A stretch of DNA of 64,000 nucleotides from Rhizophagus irregularis (taxonomy: Eukaryota > Glomeromycota > Glomeromycetes > Glomerales > Glomeraceae): contig NC_089440.1 in NCBI RefSeq assembly GCF_026210795.1, positions 2,108,001-2,172,000 of the forward strand. Reading direction: 5' to 3'. The notes beneath the pieces were generated by a model. It saw only the letters and a program-made list of their open reading frames with translations. It ran no database searches and had not been told where the DNA came from. Below are positions 43,080 through 53,959 of this stretch, one piece after another; within the stretch, counting starts at the first letter, position 1, and every line of letters begins with the position of its first letter. Both the position numbers and the translations under genes were made by a program.

Positions 43080-43955
43080 AAAACCTGAAAAGTGATATTG
43101 ACATTCACTTGCCAATCTTGGAGCTGCAATCAATCATGAGGTTCAGGATCATGTAAGTACATATCTTTTGTGACCTCTTTTGGATAACCATATTTTTACC
43201 TGCGTGATCTATACAAAGACAATGCATAGGATTATATCTAATATGATGCTGCAGTTATACTTAATTCTTTAGGACGTTTTTTACAAGGATGGGATGTTGA
43301 GCAGGTACAAGTGCGTCACAATTAGCGTATTATATTATAGCGAGAATAAAGGAATTGTTAAATTTGATAAGACAAATAGGAACAGATGGGCCAATATTTT
43401 TTTACCTTTAGTGCCATAGATATGTATTGGCCTGAATTACACAAACTGATGGAAAATAATGATCATAATGGAGATGAGGCTGAATCATCCAAATGTCAGT
43501 AATAGAACATAATTGATAATCCACCATCACAATGTGGTTTTTTAAACAAAGATTTAAAACTTTCTTTAATGATGTGTTAGACTATTGGTACTGATACGAG
43601 TGGCAGCAAGGGGAAGTAATAAGGATGAAATGAATAATGTAATTCAATATTTTGATTAAAATATCCATGTCAGAAGGGAGCAGAAGAAATAAACGATGAT
43701 TTACAAGACTATGTTGAATTGATAAATGACATACCAAATGTAGTCTCTCATATTATTTAAGTCAAATACAGACAACAGATTTGTAGATAAGGATACTCAA
43801 AAGAGAGAAATGATCATTCATTTATACGCAAGGATAATCATGGACAACCTGAATTAGTGACATCAAGGAACAACCCATATCTAAACCCGCACAACAGGTT
43901 GCAATTGCAAGGTTGGCAAGCAAATGTTGATATCAAACCTGTCCTCACTATACCT
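43080..43955 (+). pseudogene. Helitron-like Rep N-terminal domain pseudogene
   Basis: Across frames it reads IKELLNLIRQIGTDGPIFF, then TFSAIDMYWPELHKLMENND (43340-43460), NDVLDYWY-x-YEWQ (43570-43610), and TSRNNPYLNPHNRL followed by GWQANVDIKPVL (43857-43953). These match the Helitron-like N-terminal (Rep-type) domain in order, including the xQWPDLH-like and W-x-ANVDI motifs. It has several frameshifts and stops and is cut by NL-21 shortly after. The PIF1-like helicase remnant nearby is on the other strand, so the two are not one intact Helitron. Confidence 0.7.
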
Positions 43956-45202
43956 CGTCTTCTATCTCTACTTCTGCCTTGTCTTCTATCTCTACTTCAA
44001 AACTCTTTCTCCTTTTCATTTTTACAAAAAATTCTGCAAAAATTTTTTTTTAAATTTTTTCACTTTATTTAAAATTTTTTATATAAAATAAAAATGTTGA
44101 ATATAGGAGACTTAGTTAGAAAGAAGAATTGCGCAGAAGACTTTTAAAGTTTATCTCGTATAATGGATACCAATATTTACATAAAGTTACTGCAGAGCTC
44201 GGTTCGTTTGTAGAAAATGGTTTCCTTAAAACTTTATTTGATAAGAGTCCACAGGCTATGGACAAAGCTCAGCTTTTAGTAGAGACGTTTGGCGAAAGTG
44301 CCAACCAAAATAACTTTTCTATACAGGTGCAGGCGATGAATATATAACCTACCACCCTTTCACTAATATTTTCTATAGCGCATTACGCTTTATCCAAATC
44401 GTGGGATAAATTTGCTACCCGCGCTTATACTCTATATGGTGATATGGGTGATGACACAGAATCGGAATGTCCTTCCGCCTATGACGAATTGTTTACATCT
44501 ACTAGCTCTTCAAATACGAAAACTACACCAAATCCAGTACTTGAAACACCTCCAATACTGCCTGATGTGGAAATGACCCTGTCGATCAAACTGTGATACC
44601 CGAAACTTCCCAGAAGAAAGATAAACAAAGGCGCATGTTATGGATGATAAACAAGTCAAGAACCAATCAACAACGGCAAATCCTGGTGCACAAACATCAG
44701 CTAAAAACCCCGTAAGGGAAGAATTCATCTGTACCTGAGGTTACTCAAATACTGACAGGATATAAAGAAGCTGATGACCAGCGAGAGCAAGTCAAAGACA
44801 TTATTGTATATGATATTCTGTATACCTGGAACATTGAGAAAATCTTAGGAGAATTAACGTTATGAGATCATACTATCAAGTTGTCAGTAAAACGGCAGCA
44901 CAAATATCAGACTCTTAAAGTCAAAATAGTTTTGAACTCATTTACCCTTCCCCAATTTAACAAGTTTTGGACGACTAACCTGGGAGGTATACCAGTGAAA
45001 TAGTTCCCCGCAAGTTGGACTTTACGAGAAAGAAAACAATGTGAAAAGTTCCAAGCTGTCATTCTTGTGGAGTGACCGTAAACCACAATTATTTTTACAG
45101 ACGTGCAGTGCTAGCACCTTTAAAATTATACAAACAAGCAAAGGAAAAAGGAAACTCGTAGGTTATTTCGAGAATTGGGAGACCACACTCAAGGCCTAAA
45201 AT

Positions 45203-45517
45203 ATGCCTCAAGTTTTCCTTAATGATAAGGAGTTGCGATGGTGTCAACACTCTATTCCTACCTTGAAGAAGAAGCACAAGCCGAAGGCTCAAAATACTCC
45301 GAACAAGAAGTCTGAAAATCCTGGACAAAGTTCGAATAGTAATCAGCCTAAGAAGAAGGATAAGAAGTTCTCAACCAAGACTGCTAAAGATGATAACCAG
45401 TTGAAGAACCTGAATTCTCAGAAGAAGGCAAAGAAATCCTCAAAGAGTAAGAGACGTAATAGTGTTAACACAGAGATTTTAGCAGAAGTTTTGGACCTAT
45501 TACATAAATTAAATTAG
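45203..45517 (+). pseudogene. NL-21 lysine-rich C-terminal region
   Basis: MPQVFLNDKELRWCQHSIPT leads into a basic tail with NQPKKKDKK and KKAKKSSKSK and ends EILAEVLDLLHKLN. The upstream part (TCSASTFKIIQTSKGKRK) is in a different frame. The tail is therefore separated from its core. Confidence 0.6.
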
Positions 45518-45828
45518 TTTAAATTCCTATCTAGTTATAGTTATTTATTTAATTAGAATATAGCGCATTTTTAGTAGCAGAATTTTTTTTTCACTTTTAA
45601 TTCTACTCTATAAGCCCTTGGCTTTAGAAGGAGCTTGCCCCAGTTCTTCCTTATTTTTACCCAGTTCATATGGGTTTGTCTAGGCGGCGAAGTTTCACCT
45701 AGATTGAGCCTTTCTCTTTATCAAAGGGTGAGGTCTGGTTGTATGGGAATTTAGTTTCCAGCGCTGGTTGAATTTCCTATTCTAGACACAGTTTTTAGTT
45801 GGAATGTATTTCGATATATGATAGCTAT

Positions 45829-46067
45829 CAGTGTTTATTTTCACTGTGCGGCATGTGCATAGCGCACATAATCAGAATTTTGCACACACCTTTTTTAGAA
45901 GGGATGTGCGGCATGCACAAAAAATTTTGAAATATCCTTATATGATTGGACGCATATGTATTACAGTACCTATTATAGTAGTATAGCCATACCACTTTGC
46001 CACACAGTAAAACTCAATAAATTGTGCGCCGTCCGCACAGTAACTTTTTATCAAAAAATTAACACTG
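45829..46067. mobile_element. hAT-type MITE in the NL-21 3' UTR, 8-bp TSD ATAGCTAT
   Basis: The ends are CAGTGTT and AACACTG, with CACTGTGCGG facing CCGCACAGTAA inside. ATAGCTAT occurs at 45821-45828 and 46068-46075. It is 239 bp. GTGCGGCATGTGCATAGCGC and similar GC-rich dinucleotide runs stand out from the AT-rich surroundings. No ORF. Confidence 0.85.
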
Positions 46068-46277
46068 ATAGCTATTATTTGTACTAGATAGGTTTTACTA
46101 CTCTTGGCAGAATAAAATAAATAAATCTCTACTTCTATCTCTACTTCTTGATCAAGACCTAGATTGTGACCTTCTTCTTTCCCTTCGCAATCTATATTCA
46201 TATCAATGTTGATCATGCGCAGCATGCTGCCGTCGATACTCTCATCTAAACAGATCTAAAATCCAATAAAAATATTA

Positions 46278-46510
46278 CAGCTGATTGCAAAATTGTTTGA
46301 CCACCCTATGATTTTCAATTTGAAAATTTGATATTTTGAATTTTCCTATTTTGGTAATAACTTTAACTTCTTAAAATTAATAAAGATTATTATTTAAGAA
46401 GTTGAATAAACAGGTTTTTAACTTGATTTTTTACTGGTTTTTGAAAAATTCAAAATATCAAATTTTCAAATTAAAAAATCATAGGGTGGTCTTACAATTT
46501 TGCAATCAGT
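46278..46510. mobile_element. MITE family A, copy 4 (internal deletion)
   Basis: CAGCTGATTGCAAAATTGTT at the left and ACAATTTTGCAATCAG at the right. TA precedes it at 46276-46277. The centre is about 45 bp shorter than copies 1 and 3. It lies directly upstream of the MULE C-terminal remnant. Confidence 0.82.
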
Positions 46511-46590
46511 GAATAGTTCCTTATATTGCATCTAATTCATACCAACATATTATAATTCTCAATGATGGTATTTATTTATGTATTTGTTTA

Positions 46591-47257
46591 TTGTTGATTT
46601 CTCATGGAATTATTTGTCAGCACTATTTTAAGTTAATGGTTGAAAATCAAAAAGCTTTATTTCACGTAATGTTGATGCCATCAAGATGGTTACATAATGA
46701 TACATGGAAAAATATCGATTCTATATACTGTGAACCATTTATTAATACTTTATCTCAAAATTTTTCCAATACTAATAATAAACAAATTTTTAATCCTAGA
46801 CATTATAATAATATTCAAGGAGTTCAGGTTTATCAACAAGTACGAAAAAAAATGTATTATGGTAGAATCATGGGTCATTTTAAAAAAAATGATCTCATAT
46901 TATCTTATATTGCTAAAAGGGTTGAAGAACGTGAAGCCAGATATCAATCAACTACTACTAACAAAATTCAGCCTTCAAATAATACTATTAAATCAAAAGA
47001 TGGATGCGTTTATAATGTCACTATGTCAGTGATATTAAAGATCCAACTGTGTGTCAGGTAAAGGTAGATCTTCTACTAAACGATTGAAAGCTTTTAATAA
47101 AGTGCATAATAAAGTAAGAAGCACTAGTACTAGCGAACAAATTAATATTGGTTGTGAAGAAAATGAAATTAATGGACGTAGATGTAGATTGTGTCATAAA
47201 ACAGGACATTATGTTCTGAAATGTCCTAACAAGAAAAACACTAATGTAAATGGTTAG
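46591..47257 (+). pseudogene. C-terminal part of a FAR1-like MULE transposase (SWIM finger and zinc knuckle)
   Basis: SHGIICQHYFKLMVENQKAL is the second half of a SWIM zinc finger (expected CxC upstream, missing here), followed by LMPSRWLHNDTWKN. The protein ends with a CCHC knuckle, CRLCHKTGHYVLKCP, at about 47185-47230 and stops at 47255-47257. A frameshift near 47020 separates the two blocks (YVSDIKDPTVCQVKGRSSTK is in the second frame). The catalytic half is absent. It would fit as the missing end of the pseudogene at 14414-23340 but is more likely from another copy. Confidence 0.75.
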
Positions 47258-47473
47258 TAGTTAGATATTAGTATTAATGATATTAATAATGTATTAAGTT
47301 AAATATAATGTATTAAGTTAGATATTAGTATTAATGATATTAATAATGTGTAAATAAAATTTTATTTATCTTATACTCTAATAAAATGATACAAATTTTG
47401 AAGTCATGTAATATCACGTGAATTTATATGAGGCAATGTTTAAGCATTATAGCAGGCACGATAAATAAATTTG

Positions 47474-47637
47474 GTAATTTATTTATATTGAATCATATGA
47501 TATATTTCTATTTTTATTTAAGGAGTTGAATAAATAGGTTTTTAACTTAATTTTTTACTGTTTTTTTGAAAAATTCAAAATATCAAATTTTCAAATTAAA
47601 AAATCATAGGGTGGTCTTACAATTTTGCAATCAGCTA
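47474..47637. mobile_element. MITE family A, copy 5 (right half)
   Basis: The centre and right arm are present, ending ACAATTTTGCAATCAGCT. The left arm is missing. It follows the MULE remnant closely. Confidence 0.78.
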
Positions 47638-47689
47638 TAATAAAGCATCTCAAAAATAAATTATAAGTTCAAGATGCAACCCGTATACA

Positions 47690-48260
47690 TGAAATGTCTA
47701 TTTAATATGCATAATTATTTTTTTCAAAATACTTTTGAATTCGTTGTTTCTTTATCGCCAACTCCTTCTCAATATCTACCCTATCCTTTAATAACCCAAC
47801 AATAACTTCTATCACTCACTTTACATTTTTACGCAATTCTTTTTTATCCTCTGAATTCTCTTTCAAAGCAGATTCAGTAAATTGGATATTAAGAGGATTT
47901 TTACTTGTATAATATATTCTGTCTGAAGTGTAAAGGATAAAATACCAATCCGTAACTGTTGTAATGATTCCATAGATATAATTGAAGTCATCTCTGAATG
48001 CATCACACCATCACCTGACTTATGCTTTCTTCACTTTTACATTGAACCAGATTCTGAGCAAAGCTAATGACCACTTGATATAATTTCCCTTCCATGATGC
48101 AAATAAGTTTATCAAGAGCCTTGATTGCATAATCGATTTAACTGGTATTTTCTTCACCAACAATTTCTAACTGGAAAGCTAAAGTAGTGCTTCGATCTGA
48201 ATGGGATTTTAACAGATCAATCTGCGGTTTACTATGGTTGGGCAACGATTTATTTGAGTT
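47690..48260 (-). pseudogene. Unrecognised remnant with a coiled-coil C-terminus
   Basis: The minus strand reads KENSEDKKELRKNVK, a stop, then VIEVIVGLLKDRVDIEKELA and KKQRIQKYFEKNNYAY to a stop near 47695. Upstream pieces (47940-48250) are coding-like but broken. A charged coil at the C-terminus is common in transposon-associated DNA-binding proteins, but no domain is identified. Confidence 0.35.
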
Positions 48261-48299
48261 GGAGCTATAAGTTTGGCCAAAATTAATAAAATTTGTAGA

Positions 48300-51106
48300 A
48301 GAATAATTTTTTTAAATCTGACAAAAATTATAGTTTAACAAAAATAATAGAAAAATGTTGTGATGTCAATGGATCAATCCGGATTGAAGCACTAAGCCAA
48401 AGTAATCTTCTTTATTATTATTCTCTTAATAATATATAGTAAAGTGTAAAGAATGACCAAAATATATTCACACTATTACCAAAACTGATGGTAAAATTTA
48501 CTGAAACTGATTGGTAAACTTATCAAAAGTATAAGTTCTAAGGTTGCATAGTATATGCTAATTAGTTTTGATATTAATCATATAAACTGATTTATGATCA
48601 GTATAGATAATCTCTTTTTTTTGAAAATAAATTCTTTAACTCTTTTTTTTGTAGAATTTTTATAGAGATCAGACTGGAAATTGGAATTGAGAATGAATAA
48701 GTGTTCTAAGTGAAGGAGAAAATAATTTTACTTTTTTTTTTATAGAAGAACGTTAATTAATGTTCTTTAACTCTTATTTTTTTTGTAAAACTTTTTGGAA
48801 TGAGCTTAAGGAAGGAGAAAGGATTTTTTTTTAATATATTAAAGAACGTACTAACTGTATGTTTCTTTTTTATTTCTTTAGGTTGCCAGACTTTTAGATG
48901 AACCTGGATTAAAACACTCAGAAATGTAAGCTTAAGGAAAGGAAAGAATTTTTTTAAAATATATTAAAGAAATGTACTAACTTTTTTATTTTTTAGATTG
49001 CCAGACTTTTAAACATCCAATCAGTAAATTTTTTATTACAATCAAATAAAAAATATTAAAATAAAACAATAAATAAAATATTGCAATGAATTTTTTAATT
49101 ACAGTACATATAAATTCATTGAAAATAAAAAAAATAAAATAAAAAATTAAACTATAGCGAAACTCATATAAAATATTATTACTTTTTATGCCACAAGTTT
49201 TGGCAGTTTTGCAGTTTTGCAGTTTCGTTACTATATAAGAGTAAATCAGTTTAGTAAATTAGTTTAATAAATTGTAAAACTAATACTGAAACTAAAGTTC
49301 AGTTCAGTAATTCAGAATACTGAAACTGTTCTGATATTGAAACTGATTGAAGCCCAAAAAAAAGGTTTATTGTATACTTTGAACTAAATTAAAAATTACT
49401 ATTAAACGTTTATCATATATTTTTATGATTATGAATAATAAAATTTTGATAATTTTCTTGAATGGAAATTGGAATTAAAAAAAAAATACCAATTTACTTA
49501 AATATAAAATGACTTTGTAAAATTGACACAATTTGCTAAAACTCATAATTCTGATTATTAATTAATTTTCAATTAATTTGCTCTATCTAAAATTATGAAT
49601 TTAACTTAATTTTGACTGAATTTGCTAAAACTCAAATGTGAGTTATATATATGATGTTTAGGGTCATGTAATAAGGTTTATCTAATAATTAAAAAGGTAA
49701 CTAAAATTCAGTAGTAAAGTTTTTTTTATATAATTGATAATATAAGGTAAGGTTTATATATTTTTTTTAAAATGTTGTGGTAAATTTCAAAATGTTACAT
49801 TAATTTTTCAAAACTTTAATTTTTTTTAATTTTTTTCTTTATTTTATAGGTATCAGTTAGAATTTTTGGGCAAAATAGTAAGTTTTGAAAAAAATCATTT
49901 TCTTTTCAAAACTTTAATTTTTTTTTTGTTTTTTAATAAATTTTACTAACATATTCTTTTTTGTAAGTTTACAACTTTCTGAATACTTCCTGAATAGAAC
50001 TATTCTTCAAAGTTCTTTAATTTCTTTTATTTTCTTTAACGAAATATTGACTAATGTTTTGTTTTTCTTTTTTTACTGTAGATTAGTGACTTTTTGGATA
50101 ACATCTGGATGGAATTTTGAAAAAAAATAAAGATTTTCAAAGAAATGTAATTTGTAAGTTTATGAGCATCTGAATAGAACTTTGAAGGTATTTTTTGAAG
50201 TTTAAATTTTATTTTTTTAACAAAATGTTATTAATTAACTGAATATTTTTACTTGTTTACTTTTGGTAGTTTACAAGTTCCTGGATGCTTCTTAAATATA
50301 AATTTAAATAGTTATTTGTTGAAATTGAATCAACTGGAATAATATCCAAACCATTAACAACATGTAAATTACAGTAGAACTTTAGCTATTAGTGCACTAA
50401 TAAAATAGTGTAGTAAAGTTATAAATTTGTAATATATTTAATTAATAAATTAAGTAGAATTTAATAACAAAAATCCATATAAAATTTTATTATTTATAAA
50501 ATCTGTACAGTTTTTTATTAAATTTTTTCTCTAATGTTTTGCATGAGAGTATAAAATTTGCACAGATATAATTTTTAAAAATCTATATAGATTTGCTTTC
50601 CAAAAAAATTTCTGATGATAATTATTTTAAATTTATAATTAAAGTAATATATATATTTACTATAAGAAAGTGTTATTTTTGCTATTTATTGTTATTAAAA
50701 TTTTATTTTATAAATTGCAAGAGTTTTCTCTTTTTATTAAATTAATAATTATTCTTAATTTATAATTAAGATGATATATTAATATTATACTAAAATACTA
50801 AACAATTTTAATAAATTTCTTATTTTGCTAAAATTGAAAAAATACAGTATTATATAAAGTCAATATTTTAAAAAATAAATAAATAAATTTTTATAAAGTA
50901 AATCTAAAAAATCATGTAGATTTTTTTTTAAATAATATTATAAATTAGTAATTTGTTTTTTTTTTTAAAAGTAATTAGATTATAATTCTAGTTCTAAAGA
51001 AATGTTTGGAATTTATAGTAAATTTACTAATGCAGATATTAGTAGTAATTAAATTAATTTTTATTTAATTTTAGTTTTTTTTTTATTATGTAATCTAATC
51101 TTAATA
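48300..51106. other. AT-rich region with degenerate tandem duplications, no gene seen
   Basis: Between 48620 and 49015 a roughly 130-bp unit recurs loosely (TTGCCAGACTTTTA, AAGCTTAAGGAA, ATATTAAAGAA). Between 49780 and 50330 a TTTTCAAAACTTTAATTTTT unit recurs. The rest is low-complexity AT DNA. A GAAACT-rich patch lies at 49195-49370. Confidence 0.5.
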
Positions 51107-51108
51107 TA

Positions 51109-51600
51109 CACAGTGAAATTTTATAAACCAGATCTTTGATAAACTGAATTTAGGCTTAAACTGAACTTTTTTGCTGAAACTAAATCACGTATATTAAAAT
51201 AGTTTCGATATACCAGAGTTTACTAGTAAAAACTCGATATTCACTATAATAAATCAAATGATTTGATAAATCAGATCACGTGATAATTAACCAATAAAAT
51301 TTAAGTAACAGAATACTGTAAATCTTAATTTTGGCCAGAATTATAAAAATCTTAATTCCGGTTGAAGTTATATATTACTTATATCTTCAATTAAAAATAT
51401 TTTATATTCGTTTTCATGAACTCTATAACTTAAAACTAAGATAAAAAATTAAATTACAGTGTATATTAGTTTTATTAGCATGAAAATTTTTTAAAAATTC
51501 AGTATAATAAATTTTCAGTTTTTTTCGATTTACCAGATATTCTGATAAATCAGATATTTTTAGTGGAACCAATAGATCCAGTTTATCAAATTTCATTATG
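51109..51600. mobile_element. TA-target MITE with AAATTTNATAAACNNGATC ends
   Basis: The left end CACAGTGAAATTTTATAAAC and the right end GTTTATCAAATTTCATTATG are inverted repeats, with TA at 51107-51108 and 51601-51602. The interior has several GATAAATCAGAT units. It is 492 bp without an ORF, probably pogo/mariner-type. Confidence 0.7.
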
Positions 51601-51742
51601 TACTATATTTTTCCAAGGATTTTGGTTAAAAAACTTGTGAAGGTACTTAATTTTAGAAGTTTTTTTTATTAATATTTTATATATTAATCTTTTTATCAGA
51701 TGCTTAATTTTGGAAGGTAACTAATTTTGGAAAAATATAGTA

Positions 51743-53589
51743 CAGTCAACTTTCTTTATAGTCACACATTTGAAACAGTTCATATTTGGTGATTATAAAA
51801 AGATAAGACTATATAAAAAATTTTCTTATATATATATATTATAATTCTGGTCAAAAATTCATAATTTTAGTTAGAATTATACTTAAAACTTTATTGTATC
51901 GATACTCTGCCAATATTAGTGAACTTACCGCCATTCGATTCATCTTGATAAGACGATTCTAATGATATAAAATACATTGAAATCCAATCACTAGATCAAT
52001 TTTTAAAATTAAAAAATATTAATTGTTTTTGCATAATAACTCTATCAATATTGATTCTAAAAAAATAATCTTACTACCATTCGATTCGTCTTGATGAGAT
52101 GAACCTAATGGTATAAAATGCATCAAAATCCAATCACTAGATCAATTTTTGAAATTAAAAATATTAAATGGTTTTTGAGTGGTAATTCCGTCAATATTAA
52201 TCACAGGGAGATAAGTTTACCACCATTCAATTCGTCTTGATGAGGCGATTCCAACAAGCTATTAATCGTCTTTTTATAATCACTAGGTATCAAGCAATTT
52301 AGCAAAATGTTAAATAGCGCAGTAAATGTAAATTAAGAAATTATATAATGTCGATTTTTAACATTTTGTTGAATAATTTATCAGCTAGTATTAATCGTAA
52401 AAGGATAAAACTAGGGTTAGTCACCATAGTGCAGTCATTAAGGTGGCATCCTTCATATAGTCTAAGTATGGTGAGATCGCAGATTCGATTCCCATGATCA
52501 CAAAAATAAAAAGAATTTTATTGCGAATACTACAATCAATAGTGTGAAAGTACAGGGATTAGTGTAGTTAAACTGCATCATAGTGAATTAATGTATACAG
52601 TTAATTTTGCCTGATCCTGTGCTTGAAAGATCATTACTATATGAGGAACTTTACGTAAAGGTGGTTACTTCACGATATTACTTGTCAGTTTAGATGGTAA
52701 AGCTGAAGGTGCAATGTCTTAGTGGTAGTTTAAACTTCTGTTAGGTCGTAAACCAACTAAGGTGTTGCATACGAAAACAAAAGATAGCATGGTTATAGAT
52801 TTTAATTCCCTACTTTCTTTGGGTCTAGGTGAATCTCGGTGGTTGGATATTCCATGGGGTGATTTTGGATCTAAAGTACTAAATCAGAACTGAAAGTGTA
52901 CTTGGGATTTATAACTATACTATCAGTGCTGAATAATCGTGGACTGTAGTGGCCTTTAAGTAAAATCTTATACCTAAATTGGTGGTATGAAAGAGTACTA
53001 GATGGTTGATACTACCTGTTGAAAGTCCTCCATAAAAGTAGGTGCTTTTTAAAGGTCATAAAATAAATTGAGTACTAGTATCATGCAATGGATGTAAGGA
53101 TAAGTAGGCGGTGTATTCTATTTTCAGATTAGCCTTAAAAGTGGCCTAATAGGAGATGTTCTCCATATTTGGTGCTGTTTCTCCAGAATTAAATCTCAGT
53201 AGTATAGTTGCCGCTGGGGATGATAAAATATTAAGCAGGCACCTACCTATAAATGGGTGGATTGGAAAGCCTTAACTATAAACTTCTAGCAAAGTAAAAA
53301 AATAAAACTACCACCATTCGATTCGTCTCAGTAAAATGATTCTAATAAGCTATAATACATCTTTGTACAATTATTAGATATCAAGTTATTTAATATATTC
53401 TTTGTATAACTGTAATTATAAACGGTTCTTTTTAATATAAAATTTTTAAAAATAGGTGTGATAGTGACTATAAATAGATTGTAACTATATAGGATAGATT
53501 TTAATAATAAAGTGTTTTGAACATTTAACTAATATGATTATATAGTAAAATGTAATTATAATGGAAGTGACTATAGAGAAAGTTAATTG
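51743..53589. mobile_element. CAGTCAACTT TIR element with repeated GATTCGTCT modules, split by a SINE
   Basis: CAGTCAACTTTCTTTATAGT at the left faces ACTATAGAGAAAGTTAATTG at the right, with TA at 51741-51742 and 53590-53591. Without the SINE it is about 0.95 kb. It contains GATTCGTCT-type modules near 51934, 52076, 52222 and 53318. The first three are spaced about 145 bp apart as tandem units. There is no ORF. A related end lies at 1495-1800. Confidence 0.78.
52414..53301 (+). mobile_element. Long tRNA-headed SINE (888 bp) with 9-bp TSD
   Basis: ATAAAACTA at 52405-52413 and 53302-53310 flank the unit. It starts GGGTTAGTCACCATAGTGCA and contains an A-box-like TAGTGCAGTCATTAAGG and a B-box-like GATTCGATTCCC about 50 bp later, as in tRNA genes. 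A second weaker pair (TGTCTTAGTGGTAGTTTAAA and GGTTATAGATTTTAATTCCC) around 52715-52815 suggests a second tRNA-like unit. It ends AAAGTAAAAAAATAAAA. The body is less AT-rich than its surroundings and has no long ORF. Confidence 0.65.
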
Positions 53590-53959
53590 TATCAATATTC
53601 AATTTACCAATATACTATTAAAAACTTAATATATCAATAAAATTTTATTTTCCCACTATATGTGAAGACATATAAATATTAATATTACAATATTTCCTAA
53701 AAAATTTTCATATATGTTCTAATATATTATTATATAAAAATTTGACTGTACTTCAGTTAAAGAAAATGATTAATTTTAGTTTATTTATTTTATTTATCGC
53801 CATTTTCAAAATGGTATGCGCAGTGTCGATCATGTATTAAAAATGAATACCCGCTAAGAATACCAGAAGGTTGTTATCACATGAACATTATCCAATTAAA
53901 TTATTAGATTTTATAATAATTTAGTTTTGTGTTTTTTTCATGTTTCAACTTGAATAATG

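Larger units (their letters stand above)
43999..46131 (+). mobile_element. NL-21: full-length NL element of the NL-3 subfamily
   Basis: AAACTCTTTCTCCTTTTC begins the leader. ORF1 starts near 44095 and is broken. The core spans about 44740-45080. The C-terminal ORF is at 45203-45517. A long 3' UTR with an inserted hAT-type MITE ends TACTACTCTTGGCAGAATAA plus (AAAT)n near 46131. The flank TCTATCTCTACTTC occurs at both ends but lies in a locally repetitive stretch, so the exact TSD is uncertain. Confidence 0.82.

Noticed and set aside
51931-52260. CRISPR-like array
   Set aside because: The repeated modules are about 145 bp apart, imperfect, few and inside a TIR element in a eukaryotic genome.
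52414-52500. A functional tRNA gene
   Set aside because: The A- and B-box segments are present, but stems are imperfect and the segment starts exactly at a target duplication followed by an 800-bp body. A SINE head explains it better.
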